The position numbers were made by a program, and so were the translations under genes. 58,011 nt of DNA from Nonomuraea deserti (GTDB lineage Bacteria; Actinomycetota; Actinomycetes; Streptosporangiales; Streptosporangiaceae): assembly GCF_004348685.1 (NCBI RefSeq), contig NZ_SMKO01000040.1, forward strand, positions 1-58,011, given 5' to 3'. Each line of letters opens with the position of its first letter. The first letter of the stretch is position 1. A model generated the notes under the pieces. That model saw only the letters and a list, made by a program, of their open reading frames with translations, was not told the DNA's origin and made no database searches. Shown here in pieces: positions 1-8,546 of the stretch.

Positions 1-41
1 CCCCCGCCTCGGACCCTCACCCCGAGCTTCGCCCCGAGCCC

Positions 42-1235
42 TCACCCCGGGCCCGAGCGCCACGGGTCGTAGTCGACCTCGAGCGGCTCCTGCTCGGGCC
101 GCTCGTCCTCCGGCACGTGCTCCAGGTTGACCCGGATGCGATACCACACACTGCTGCGCCCCCGCATGCCGTCGACCAGCACGTCGGCGGGCTCCAGCCG
201 GGCCGCGACCTCCGGATGGCGGGACCTCCACCGCTCCAGGCCCGCCATCGCCTCGTCCTTGTGCTCGGCCCTGGCGATCTCGATGACCGGCTTCGTCTGC
301 TGCCGGCGCCCGCTGCCCTTGGGCGGCTTGGGCGCGGGCCCGAGCTCCTCGGCCAGCTCCAGCAGCCCGTCGAGCGAGCCCGCGTGCAGATCCATGTCCT
401 CCCACGGGTCGCCGCGCTCTGCCAGCCGCTGCGGCACGGTGGCGACGGTGAACGCCTCGGGACGGCAGCCGGGAACCTCGTCCCACGTCAGCGGCGTGGA
501 CACGCGGGCGTCGGGCACGGCGCGCACGGAGTAGGCGGAGGCCACCGTGCGGTCGTAGGCGTTCTGGTTGAAGTCGACGAACACCCCGTGCCGCTCCTCC
601 TTCCACCACCGGCTGGTGGCCAGGCCTGGAGCCCGCCGCTCGACCTCGCGGGCGACCGTCTCGGCCGCCTTGCGGACCTCGGCGAACGGCCGGCGCCGCT
701 CGATCCGCGCGTACACGTGGAACCCCCGCGACCCGGACGTCTTGGGCCACCCGACCAGCCCGTGATCGGCCAGCACCTCGCGCGCCACCTGCGCGGTCGC
801 CAGCACGTCGGCCCACTTCACCCCCGGCACGGGGTCGAGGTCGATGCGCAGCTCGTCGGGCCTGGACAGGTCGTCGGAGCGCACCGGATGCGGGTTGAGG
901 TCGACGCACCCGAGATTGACCACCCACAGCAGCTGGGCCAGGTCGGTGCACACGACCTCTTCCGCGCTCAGGCCCGAACGGTATTTCAGCTCCGCCACCT
1001 CGATCCAGGCCGGCCGCTTCGCCGGGGCGCGCTTCTGGAAGAACGCCTCCTCCTCGATGCCGCGCACGAACCGCTTGAGCACCATCGGCCGCCCGTGCAC
1101 GCCCCGCAGCGCCCCCTCGCCCACCGCCTGGTAGTAGCGGATCAGGTCGAGCTTGGTGAGACCGGACTGCGGGAAGACCACCTTGCCGGGGCTGGTGACG
1201 CGCACTTCGCGCCCGGCGACCTCGATGTCAGGCAT
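42..1235 (-). CDS. Stand-alone LigD-type polymerase-domain protein (archaeo-eukaryotic primase superfamily)
   Basis: A 397-residue protein resembling the polymerase domain of bacterial ligase D, which adds nucleotides and fills gaps at double-strand breaks during Ku-dependent end joining. The catalytic acidic motif DLDP is at about residues 132-135, and the family motif SGSRGFHVY is at about 167-175. Residues 1-300 cover the usual domain. The last 90 or so residues are a charged extension ending in an acidic segment. No ligase or nuclease domain is attached, which is normal for actinobacteria that encode these parts separately. The ATG at the stated start follows a typical upstream spacing. 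No Ku or ligase gene is visible in this window. Confidence 0.9.
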   Translation of the reverse strand: MPDIEVAGREVRVTSPGKVVFPQSGLTKLDLIRYYQAVGEGALRGVHGRPMVLKRFVRGIEEEAFFQKRAPAKRPAWIEVAELKYRSGLSAEEVVCTDLAQLLWVVNLGCVDLNPHPVRSDDLSRPDELRIDLDPVPGVKWADVLATAQVAREVLADHGLVGWPKTSGSRGFHVYARIERRRPFAEVRKAAETVAREVERRAPGLATSRWWKEERHGVFVDFNQNAYDRTVASAYSVRAVPDARVSTPLTWDEVPGCRPEAFTVATVPQRLAERGDPWEDMDLHAGSLDGLLELAEELGPAPKPPKGSGRRQQTKPVIEIARAEHKDEAMAGLERWRSRHPEVAARLEPADVLVDGMRGRSSVWYRIRVNLEHVPEDERPEQEPLEVDYDPWRSGPG

Positions 1236-1274
1236 ACGGTCACGATACGTGCCGCCCCCGACATTCCCCGGCTG

Positions 1275-2573
1275 TCACCCCTGCGCGGCGGCGCGCGGCA
1301 GGCGCAGCAACTCAGCCACCCGCGCCGCCGCGGCATCCACCAGCGCTCCCGGCAGCGAACGACGCAAGTAACGCACCTCCGGAGTGGCCGCAACATCCGA
1401 CAGCGCATCGGGCAACGCGCGAGCCAGCTCGTCGATCCTGCCCCAGACCTCGTCGCAGTCCAGGTCGAGCCGCTCGGCAAGCCGTCGCCAGGAACTCCAT
1501 CCGATAGATTTCAGCCGATATTCACGCCCGATCTTCATCGCCAGCTTGATCTTGTGCGGGTTCATCACGTCGGGGTACGGCAGGGCGGAAGAGATGTCGT
1601 AGAGCGGGGCAAGCCGTACCTGACCGCCTGACAACAGCACCGAGTAGTTCTTGGCGTGTCCGTCGGTCCCGGCCAGCAGCCAGTTGAAGACGAGGGCGTC
1701 CACGAACGCGCGCACCGACTCCTGAGCCTCAATGGAGGGCTGCACCCGGCGGAACAGGGCGGCGACGTCTTCCGGGCCGGGTCCTCCCTCGCTCTGGTAT
1801 TTCTGCACGGGATGGATGCCGAGGGACTGGCACAGGTCCTCCTGGTGCACCCGGGCCCACACGTCATCCACACGGGCCCTGTCGTATCGCTCGACGACCA
1901 CGGCGGTCTGGTCACCGAATGTGCGGATCTCGGTCCGGGCGGCCGTCAACCCCACGGCGCGGGCGGCGGCGAGGCAGAGGTGTTCGTTGACGTCCTGGTC
2001 GATGAGATCCGGGATGGCCGGCTTGATGATGTGCGTCGTGGGGATCCGTCCCCAGGTCCGGCCCCACTTTCCGCCCTCACGCAGCAGGGCCACTTTGGCC
2101 TGCACTCCGGCGAGACTGAACTGCCCTTCTTCATGGCCGGGATGCCACGCGGCGGAATCGTGGTGTAGACCGCGTACGACCTGCGCGATCGCGTCGTCAT
2201 CCAGCCATTCGACACCGCCTGCGTCGAGAACCCGCTCATAGTCGTTCAAGGGGACGAACTGCACCGCACCCGCGCAGTCCATCCCCACATGGCGCAGGAG
2301 CGCGACCGGGTTGGCGGCGGACACCCCGAACTCACGCGCCCACCTGGACAGGACGGCGGGATTCTCCGGCAGAAGCCCCCAGAGGAACGCTGCCACCTCG
2401 GGCCCTTCATGCGACTCCACGTCGGGGGTCAGTGACAGCGAAAGCGGAGTGGCCCTGGGCAACCATCCCCGCACCGCCATGTCATAGGAGAACCGGATCC
2501 GTCCCATGGCGTCCTGCGTCAACTCGCCGACGCAGACGCCGTTCAGCAGGACCATCAGCGTACGGTCAGGCAT
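1275..2573 (-). CDS. hipA: HipA-family serine/threonine kinase toxin
   Basis: A 432-residue HipA-like kinase, the toxin of a type II toxin-antitoxin pair. In the family it phosphorylates aminoacyl-tRNA synthetases and induces dormancy. The N-terminal HipA_N part (about 1-110) is followed by the kinase core. FSLAGVQAKVALL forms the nucleotide-binding start, GTDGHAKNYS is the catalytic loop, and PLYDISSAL is the metal-binding DFG equivalent. The length matches the family. The start codon overlaps the stop of the upstream HTH gene as ATGA, which implies translational coupling with its antitoxin. No defect is visible, so I expect an active kinase. Confidence 0.92.
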   Translation of the reverse strand: MPDRTLMVLLNGVCVGELTQDAMGRIRFSYDMAVRGWLPRATPLSLSLTPDVESHEGPEVAAFLWGLLPENPAVLSRWAREFGVSAANPVALLRHVGMDCAGAVQFVPLNDYERVLDAGGVEWLDDDAIAQVVRGLHHDSAAWHPGHEEGQFSLAGVQAKVALLREGGKWGRTWGRIPTTHIIKPAIPDLIDQDVNEHLCLAAARAVGLTAARTEIRTFGDQTAVVVERYDRARVDDVWARVHQEDLCQSLGIHPVQKYQSEGGPGPEDVAALFRRVQPSIEAQESVRAFVDALVFNWLLAGTDGHAKNYSVLLSGGQVRLAPLYDISSALPYPDVMNPHKIKLAMKIGREYRLKSIGWSSWRRLAERLDLDCDEVWGRIDELARALPDALSDVAATPEVRYLRRSLPGALVDAAAARVAELLRLPRAAAQG

Positions 2574-2860
2574 CAGGGGTTCCTCCGTACGGCGGCGAGC
2601 ACTTCGTCCAGGTCGATGGGGCGATGGGGAAGCACCACAGGCGCCGGCTCGGCAGGGTCGCTTATCTCGATGGTGAGCCCCAGCGCGCGCAGCGTCCGCA
2701 TGACCAGGCCGACCTCCAACGTGCTACGGCCGGCCTCCAGCCGGACGATCCACTGCCGACTCACTCCGACCTGGTCGGCGAGCGCCTGCTGAGTCCGGGC
2801 CAGTGCACGCCGCCGCCAGCGTACGAGCCGGCCAAGATCCGCCGGCGTTCTCGCGTACAT
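2573..2860 (-). CDS. hipB: HipB-like helix-turn-helix antitoxin
   Basis: A 95-residue Cro/CI-type HTH protein, the expected DNA-binding antitoxin for the overlapping HipA gene. The helix-turn-helix runs through QQALADQVGVSRQWIVRLEA. The tail may cover HipA. I chose the ATG at 2860 because GGAG lies seven bases upstream of it; a longer reading from 2893 is possible but has no better ribosome site. A perfect 16-bp palindrome lies 44 bases upstream and is the likely autoregulatory operator. Confidence 0.88.
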   Translation of the reverse strand: MYARTPADLGRLVRWRRRALARTQQALADQVGVSRQWIVRLEAGRSTLEVGLVMRTLRALGLTIEISDPAEPAPVVLPHRPIDLDEVLAAVRRNP

Positions 2861-2903
2861 GGGCACTCCAGACTTGTCATCGTTCGGCGACATCAGCTTA
2901 CAT

Positions 2904-2919
2904 GTCGCCGTACGGCGAC
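2904..2919. promoter_or_regulatory. Palindrome upstream of hipBA, candidate operator
   Basis: GTCGCCGTACGGCGAC is a perfect 16-bp palindrome. A further partial copy, GTCGCCGAAC read on the minus strand, lies 2883-2892, inside the hipB leader. The position fits autorepression by HipB. The sequence differs from the E. coli HipB box, so the pairing is inference. Confidence 0.5.
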
Positions 2920-3057
2920 TCACGCTTCCCGCCTTCCCAGCCTGGCGATCCCGGTTCCCAGCACACCGCCAAGGACCCTCATGCACACATCTCACCGGCC
3001 AGCACGCAACGCGCTAACGTGGTCGAACGCATACAAATGGGATGAAAGGACGATGTC

Positions 3058-3477
3058 ATGGTTCGGCGCTGGAGCCCGCCCGAGGTCGGGGCGCCCCTGG
3101 CGAAATACCACCATCTGGCCGCGGCACCCGCGGACTCCGAGCTGCTCTTCATCGCCGGGCAGGTCGGCACGGACGCGACCGGGGCCCTCGTGGGGGACGA
3201 CGCGGCGGCCCAGGCGCGCCAGATCTTCGCCAACATCGAGACGCTGCTCGCCTCGGCCGGCTCGGGGCCGGAACACCTCCTCCGCCTCTTCACCATGGTG
3301 GCGGGCACGGAGCACCTGGCAGGCTTCCGCTCGACGCTCGACGAGGTGTTCGCCGCCTGGTTCCCGGGCGGCGACTGGCCCGCCAACTCGCTGATCGTGG
3401 CCGCCGCGCTCGCCGCGCCGGAGATCGTGGTCGAGGTGGAGGCGGTGGCGGTGGTGCCCGCACGCCCGGCCGGCTGA
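3058..3477 (+). CDS. RidA family protein (YjgF/YER057c/UK114)
   Basis: A 139-residue RidA-fold protein. Family members form trimers and hydrolyse reactive enamine/imine intermediates. The central LLFIAGQVGTDATG segment and the closing VEVEAVAVVP strand are typical. The usual catalytic arginine near the C-terminus (R in the IEIEA.A region of true RidA) is not evident, so this is a RidA-like paralogue whose substrate cannot be stated. The ATG at 3058 is preceded by AAAGGA. Confidence 0.82.
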   Translation: MVRRWSPPEVGAPLAKYHHLAAAPADSELLFIAGQVGTDATGALVGDDAAAQARQIFANIETLLASAGSGPEHLLRLFTMVAGTEHLAGFRSTLDEVFAAWFPGGDWPANSLIVAAALAAPEIVVEVEAVAVVPARPAG

Positions 3478-3555
3478 CGCGCCTTTACAAAGTAGATCAC
3501 TTGCGGCGGAGATAAAGGAGTCGAACGTCTCCGGTCCGGGTGCCAGGCTGGCCTC

Positions 3556-4122
3556 GTGAGTGACACGCAGACCGTGGTCCTGGTCGAGGGACTCAGCGAC
3601 AAGTCGGCCGTCGAAGCGCTGGCCGAGCGCCGTGGCCTGGATCTGGCGGCCGAAGGCATCTCCCTCGTGGCGATGGGCGGCGCCACGAACATCAGGACGT
3701 ACATCGGCAGGTTCGGCCCCCATGGAAGCAACCTCCGGCTGGCCGGGCTGTGCGACGCCGGCGAGGAAGGCGACTTCCGGAGAGGCCTCGAGCGCGCAGG
3801 CCTCGGATCCATCCTCGACCGGAGCGATCTGGAGGCACTCGGGTTCTTCGTGTGCGTCGCCGACCTGGAGGACGAGCTGATCCGCGCCCTCGGCACCGAC
3901 GCCGTCGAGCACGTCGTCGACGCCGAGGGCGAGCTCGGCTCGTTCCGTACGCTGCAGAAGCAGCCCGCATGGCGCGGGGGCAGCACGCACGACCAGCTGC
4001 GGCGGTTCATGGGATCGGGCAGCGGCCGCAAGATCCGCTATTCCGGCCTGCTCGTCGAGGCCCTCGACCTCGATCGTGTCCCCCGGCCACTGGACATGCT
4101 GCTGACCCACCTGGCGGGCTAG
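3556..4122 (+). CDS. Stand-alone TOPRIM-domain protein (OLD-type)
   Basis: A 188-residue protein that looks like an isolated TOPRIM domain of the OLD nuclease class. VVLVEGLSDKSAVEAL carries the conserved glutamate, GLCDAGEE is the following acidic site, and CVADLEDELI supplies the DxxDE-like metal site. Full OLD proteins carry an N-terminal ABC ATPase that is absent here. The protein starts at GTG and begins directly with the VEG motif, as do other small actinobacterial TOPRIM proteins, so this is probably a natural short form. Substrate and partner are unknown. Upstream RidA is on the same strand, but a 78-base gap gives no evidence of coupling. Confidence 0.75.
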   Translation: MSDTQTVVLVEGLSDKSAVEALAERRGLDLAAEGISLVAMGGATNIRTYIGRFGPHGSNLRLAGLCDAGEEGDFRRGLERAGLGSILDRSDLEALGFFVCVADLEDELIRALGTDAVEHVVDAEGELGSFRTLQKQPAWRGGSTHDQLRRFMGSGSGRKIRYSGLLVEALDLDRVPRPLDMLLTHLAG

Positions 4123-4254
4123 GCCCAGGGCGGCCGCGCCGTCGGCAGCCTGAGGCGGTGACGCCGCACGTGGCAATCGGAGGCGGTCGTGCTGCCGAGA
4201 TCGCCGGACGAACACTCAGAGGCCGTGATACCGCCAGCGCCGACCGTGGGAGGG

Positions 4255-5004
4255 TCAGGGTTCGTCGAAGGCGCCGTGCCGTCCCGCGCCGGCGGCGAAG
4301 CGGGCCGCGCCCGCCGCCGCGTCCGGCAGCGACACCAGCCCGTGCCGCACCTCGTTCCGCATCGCCTCCTCCTCCGCCAGCCCCTCCCGCTCCAGCGCCG
4401 ACAACCGGTCGCCGCGCAGGCACGCCTGCGGGAACCGGGCGATATCCCGCGCCAGCTCCTCCGCGTGCCGCCGCGCGGTCCCGTCCGGTACGAGCCGGTT
4501 GGCCAGCCCCCACGCGTACGCTTCCCGCCCCTCCACCGGCCGCCCGGTGAGGATCATGTCCATCGCCCGCGACGCCCCGATGAGCCGCGGCAAGCGCACC
4601 GTGCCACCGTCGACGAGCGGCACACCCCACCGGCGGCAGAACACCCCGAACACCGCCCCCTCCTCGACCACCCGCAGGTCGCACCAGAGAGCCAGCTCCA
4701 GCCCGCCCGCCACCGCGTGCCCGGCGACGGCGGCGATGACCGGCTTCGTCAGGCGCATCCGCGTCGGCCCCATCGGGCCGTCGCCCTCCTCGCCGACACG
4801 GTTGTCCAGCGCCTTGAGATCCGCCCCGGCACAGAACGTGCCGCCCTCCCCCCACAACACCGCCACGGCCGCGTCGGACCCCTCGAAGTCACGGAACGCC
4901 CCGGCCAGCGCGCCGGCCGTCTCACGGTCGACCGCGTTACGCGCCTGCGGCCTGCTGAGCACCACGGTGGTGACCGGTCCCTCACGCTCCACGCGTACCG
5001 TCAT
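4255..5004 (-). CDS. Enoyl-CoA hydratase/isomerase family protein
   Basis: A 249-residue crotonase-fold protein starting at the ATG at 5004 with GGAGG just upstream. FCAGADLKAL forms the first oxyanion-hole segment, and AGHAVAGGLELALWCDLRV is the CoA-binding core. The glutamate in GGLELAL is the general acid/base position, whereas the second acidic residue of true hydratases is less clear, so the acyl substrate is uncertain. The same frame stays open well upstream of 5004, but that stretch lacks family similarity and lies opposite another gene. Confidence 0.88.
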   Translation of the reverse strand: MTVRVEREGPVTTVVLSRPQARNAVDRETAGALAGAFRDFEGSDAAVAVLWGEGGTFCAGADLKALDNRVGEEGDGPMGPTRMRLTKPVIAAVAGHAVAGGLELALWCDLRVVEEGAVFGVFCRRWGVPLVDGGTVRLPRLIGASRAMDMILTGRPVEGREAYAWGLANRLVPDGTARRHAEELARDIARFPQACLRGDRLSALEREGLAEEEAMRNEVRHGLVSLPDAAAGAARFAAGAGRHGAFDEP

Positions 5005-5040
5005 GCGAGCCTCCTTCGCGAACCCGCCGAGCGTACGCCC

Positions 5041-5778
5041 ATGCCCGGCCCTGGACCAGCGACTGGAGTCCTGGGCGGTGCCGGCCACAACCGTCGGACC
5101 CAGGTGTTGGATAGGTCCCGCGCCGTATTCAGCACGGTGCCACGCGCCCTCGGCCCCGACGCGGACTCTCGCCGTGTGCGGGCGTTGCGTAACTTGCGTG
5201 ACTACAAGGTCGCCTCGGGCGGCGATCCTCTCCGCGGCAATCCGGCCAGCCCCTTCACCATCATCGCCGAGTCGCTGCGCTTGGGCGACTTCACCTCCGA
5301 CGAGATCGCCGGGCTCTACGACCAGCACACCCAGGCGACCGGCCAGGAGTTCACCAAAGACCCGCGCGAGCACGGCGAGATGCTCATCCGGCAGGAGGGC
5401 TACCACGAGGCCGCCCGCCAGATCATCCTCATGGCCTTCGTGCACCGGCTGGTGAACGGCGGAGGCCATCTCGACCGGGAGTACGCCGCGGGCACCAAGC
5501 GCCTGGACGTGCTGGTCAGCTGGCCCTACACCGGCCCGGACGGCGAGCGGCTGATGCGGCGGGAGGCGATGGAGCTGAAGGTCTGGCGGTCGAGCGGTGA
5601 CGACCCGTTGCCCGAGGGTCTCTCCCAGCTCGACCGGTATCTGGACCGGCTCAGCCTCCCCACCGGCGTGCTGGTGATCTTCGACCGTCGCCCGGAGGCT
5701 CCACCGTGGAAGGAACGCGGTGGTTGCGAGCAGGCGACCACACCGTCCGGCCGCCATGTCACCGTTCTACGCGTGTGA
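5041..5778 (+). pseudogene. C-terminal remnant of an ATP-binding protein with PD-(D/E)XK nuclease-like domain
   Basis: The recognisable part (from about 5180) resembles the C-terminal third of large bacterial AAA-type ATP-binding proteins that end in a restriction-endonuclease-like fold. KRLDVLVSW gives the first acidic residue, and AMELKVWR gives the E-x-K pair about 25 residues later. No Walker motifs precede it, and the first 45 residues after the ATG at 5041 look unrelated. I read it as a truncated remnant, though a stand-alone nuclease-fold protein of about 200 residues cannot be excluded. Confidence 0.55.
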
Positions 5779-5877
5779 CCGTTGCCGCTGACGGATTCCT
5801 CGGTGACCGGGCGGGCGCGTCACGTCGTCGACACGGCCCCGCACGAGCTTCATCGGCACGGGCGCCGCGCCGGCGGT

Positions 5878-6249
5878 CTAGCTCTCTTTGAGGCGCCGCG
5901 CTTCCTTGCGGACCTCGGCCTGGATGGAGCGCTCTTGCTCCAGCCACTCGGGGTTCTCCGCCTTCAGCGCGTCGATCTCCGCGGTGGTGAGCGGCTCGGT
6001 GATCCCGGCTCGGATCAGGCCGGAGATGGAGACTCCGAGTCTCGCGGCGACGACCTGCTTGGGGTGCGGGCCGTTGCGGCGCAGGTCGGCGAGCCAGGCG
6101 GGCGGGGCCGCCTGCATCGCGTTCAGCTCGCTCCTGGAGACGACGCCTTCCTGGAACTCGGCGGGTGTGGCCGAGAGGAGGATGCCCAGCTTCTTGGCCG
6201 CGGTCGCGGGCTTCATCGTCTGGGTCGTCTTGGATTTGAGCGAGGTCAT
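5878..6249 (-). CDS. DUF5997 family protein
   Basis: A 123-residue protein of the actinobacterial DUF5997 type, function unknown. It starts MTSLKSK with a lysine-rich N-terminus, has an AARLGVSISGLIRAG segment that may form an HTH-like fold, and ends in a charged helix. It is divergent from the LysR effector-domain gene at 6305, a neighbourhood often seen for this family. The 55-base gap must hold both promoters. Confidence 0.75.
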   Translation of the reverse strand: MTSLKSKTTQTMKPATAAKKLGILLSATPAEFQEGVVSRSELNAMQAAPPAWLADLRRNGPHPKQVVAARLGVSISGLIRAGITEPLTTAEIDALKAENPEWLEQERSIQAEVRKEARRLKES

Positions 6250-6304
6250 GGAGTCCAGGGTAGTCAGTACGGAGCGGTCCCTCTGACGTCGCTACCCTGG
6301 CGGA

Positions 6305-7081
6305 GTGACTCACGAGGAGACCGGCGACGTCTTTCGGCTGGCGTACGCGCCCGGGGTGACGCCCGCGAAATGGGCGGGCATCTGGGCCGAGAGGCTGCCC
6401 GGCGTGCAGCTGAGCCTGATCTCGGTTCCCGCAGCCGACGTGGTGGAGGTGCTGCGCGGCGGAGGCGCCGACGCCGGGTTCGTCCGGTTGCCGGTCGATC
6501 GGGACGGGCTCAGCGTGATTCCCCTCTACGTGGAGACCACGGTGGTCGTGGTGCCGAAGGACCACGCGGTGACCGCGGCCGACGAGGTGACCGTCGCCGA
6601 TCTGGCCGACGATGAGGTGTTCCATCCGCTGGACGACGTCCTCGAATGGACGGCCCGTCCCGGGCTGCCCGCGTTCGAGCGCCCGCCCACGACGGCCGAC
6701 GCGATCCGGCTCGTCGCTGCCGGGACGGGGCTCGTCCTGCTCCCCCAGTCGCTGGCACGCCTGCACCACCGTAAGGACCTCACCTTCCGGCCGGTGACGG
6801 ACGCGCCGCAGTCGCAGGTGGCGCTGGCCTGGCCCACGGACCGGACGACCGATCAGGTGGAGGACTTCATCGGCATCGTACGCGGCCGCACGGCGAACAG
6901 TTCGCGCGGCCGCACCCCCGCGACACCGCCGGAGAAGCCGACCGAGAGGTCGGCGCAACAGCCGTCACAGCGGCAGGCTCGCAAGCCTCAGGGCGGATCC
7001 GGCCGCAGGTCGGCGCCATCCAGTCGCGGCCGAAGCGGCAAGGGCGGCACAGGCGGCAAGAAGGGTCGCCGGTCCCGCTGA
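6305..7081 (+). CDS. LysR substrate-binding-domain protein lacking an HTH
   Basis: A 258-residue protein starting at GTG. Residues 1-190 match the periplasmic-binding-like effector domain of LysR regulators, but there is no N-terminal winged helix. VFRLAYAPGVTP is the first strand, and GTGLVLLPQSLA is typical of the second lobe. Residues 195-258 are a low-complexity basic tail rich in Ser, Arg, Lys and Gly that could bind nucleic acid. Its place beside DUF5997 is conserved in actinobacteria. What it senses or binds is unknown. Confidence 0.8.
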   Translation: MTHEETGDVFRLAYAPGVTPAKWAGIWAERLPGVQLSLISVPAADVVEVLRGGGADAGFVRLPVDRDGLSVIPLYVETTVVVVPKDHAVTAADEVTVADLADDEVFHPLDDVLEWTARPGLPAFERPPTTADAIRLVAAGTGLVLLPQSLARLHHRKDLTFRPVTDAPQSQVALAWPTDRTTDQVEDFIGIVRGRTANSSRGRTPATPPEKPTERSAQQPSQRQARKPQGGSGRRSAPSSRGRSGKGGTGGKKGRRSR

Positions 7082-7738
7082 CCCGAAGCGCCGCACCGCT
7101 GGGACGTCACGGCACGCGCCGGCCGTCCTGCGGTCGACCGCGCTCATCCATCGGGCGTCGGAGACCGCGCCCCGCCGCTGCCCGGCGCGCCTCGCGTGGC
7201 CCGCCATCGATCGAACGATCTCCTCGAACCGCCGGGCTTCACCCGGATCGAGCCTGATGGGGTCGCCCTTCTTGTACGCGGTGAGCCGTCCGGCGGGGGG
7301 ATCGTCGATGAGGGCGGCGAGCGGAGGCACGGCTTCGGCCGCGGACTGGGCGAACAGCGCCGACGCCGCGCGGACGATGCCTCGTACCGGCTGTCTGAGG
7401 CCGGTCGCCACGAACACCGGGTTGTAGAGCACGTACCGTGTCCGCTCGGAGGCGTAGGCGGCGCCGAGAAGCGCGCTGGCCCTGGCGCCCTGCATGATGG
7501 CGGTCAAAGGTCGATACCTGGTGGTCAGCTGGAGATCGTCCCAATGGATCCGGCCGGTCCCGGTGCCGCACAGATTGACGATCACCGGTCTGCGGGCCCG
7601 TTCCAGCGAGGTGCGCAGGGCCACCGCCAGGACCCAGCGGCTTCGCACGTAGAGGGCGAAGGTCGCCTCGAAACCCTCCTCGGTCTCGATCCTCCTCGGG
7701 TGGTATCTGAAGGCGCCGAGCACCAGAGCGTCGATCAC
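6965..7738 (-). pseudogene. N-terminally truncated short-chain dehydrogenase
   Basis: The translation matches the middle and C-terminal parts of a retinol-dehydrogenase-like SDR: ALVLGAFRY stands at the NNAG position, PVIVNLCGTG at the strand before the catalytic serine, and YNPVFVATGL at the PG motif. The N-terminal TGxxxGIG cofactor loop is absent and no upstream frame supplies it. The frame runs into the 3' end of the convergent LysR-domain gene, so the authentic C-terminus is probably lost too. It lies divergent to a TetR gene that was presumably its regulator. Confidence 0.6.
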
Positions 7739-7756
7739 CGGGTGTTCCGCGCTGAC

Positions 7757-7789
7757 TTGAGTATCTCCTCAAGTTGAATATAGCCTCAA
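7757..7789. promoter_or_regulatory. Tandem TetR operator candidates
   Basis: Two 16-bp copies stand side by side with one base between them: TTGAGTATCTCCTCAA at 7757-7772 and TTGAATATAGCCTCAA at 7774-7789. Each is an imperfect palindrome with TTGAG/CTCAA ends. They fill the gap between the TetR gene and the divergent SDR remnant. Confidence 0.65.
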
Positions 7790-7808
7790 CTTAGCTAGGC
7801 TGGCGGGC

Positions 7809-8393
7809 ATGCGCAAGGACGCCGTACACAACCGCGAGCGACTCTTGGAGGCTGCCCGGAGGTTGTTCGCCGACCGAGGGCTCGACGTACCGCTGGAAGA
7901 GATCGCCCGGACGGCCGGGGTGAGCATCGGGACGCTCTACAACCGCTTCGCCACCCGGAAGGACCTCGTGGAGGCGGTCTTCGAAGACCGGGCGGCCACG
8001 GTCGCCGCGATCGCCGAACGGGCCCTGACCGCGGACGACCCCTGGGAAGGCTTCGTCGCGTTCCTCACCGGCGTCTGCGAGTTGCAGGCGGCCGACCTCG
8101 GCTACAACGACCTCGCCGCACGAGACGGCAAGGGAATCGAGCCGATGCTGCGCATCATCGACCGGGCCCAGAAATCCGGGGCTCTGCGCGGCGACGTGAC
8201 GCTCGCCGACATGACCTTCGTGATCTGGGGCGTGGCGGCGACCGTACGGGCCACGGTCAGGACCGCGCCCGGAGCCTGGCGGCGGCACCTCGCCCTGACC
8301 CTCGACGGTCTGCGCTCGACCGCCGCCCACGAGCTGCCCGTTCCCCCGATGTCGATCTCCGAGGCGCGGGCCGCGATGGACGAGTGCCGCTAG
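7809..8393 (+). CDS. TetR/AcrR family transcriptional regulator
   Basis: A 194-residue regulator. The N-terminal TetR HTH spans about residues 8-55, with LEEIARTAGVSIGTLYNRF as the recognition helices. The C-terminal ligand domain is typical of TetR_C_33 (SbtR-like) proteins. The operators at 7757-7789 lie directly before the start. Its divergent SDR target gene is broken, so it may now regulate only itself. Confidence 0.92.
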   Translation: MRKDAVHNRERLLEAARRLFADRGLDVPLEEIARTAGVSIGTLYNRFATRKDLVEAVFEDRAATVAAIAERALTADDPWEGFVAFLTGVCELQAADLGYNDLAARDGKGIEPMLRIIDRAQKSGALRGDVTLADMTFVIWGVAATVRATVRTAPGAWRRHLALTLDGLRSTAAHELPVPPMSISEARAAMDECR

Positions 8394-8546
8394 TCCAGAC
8401 CCACGCCTCCAGCAGGGCGGGGACGCCTGCTCCTTGAGCTCGAGCGGGCACGATCCCGGCCAGGCGCCCTCCTGCGGAACAGCTCCCTCAGGCGCGGGTG
8501 CTCATCGAGATGGATCGGTACTTCGTGCTGCACGCGCCCCGGCGAT

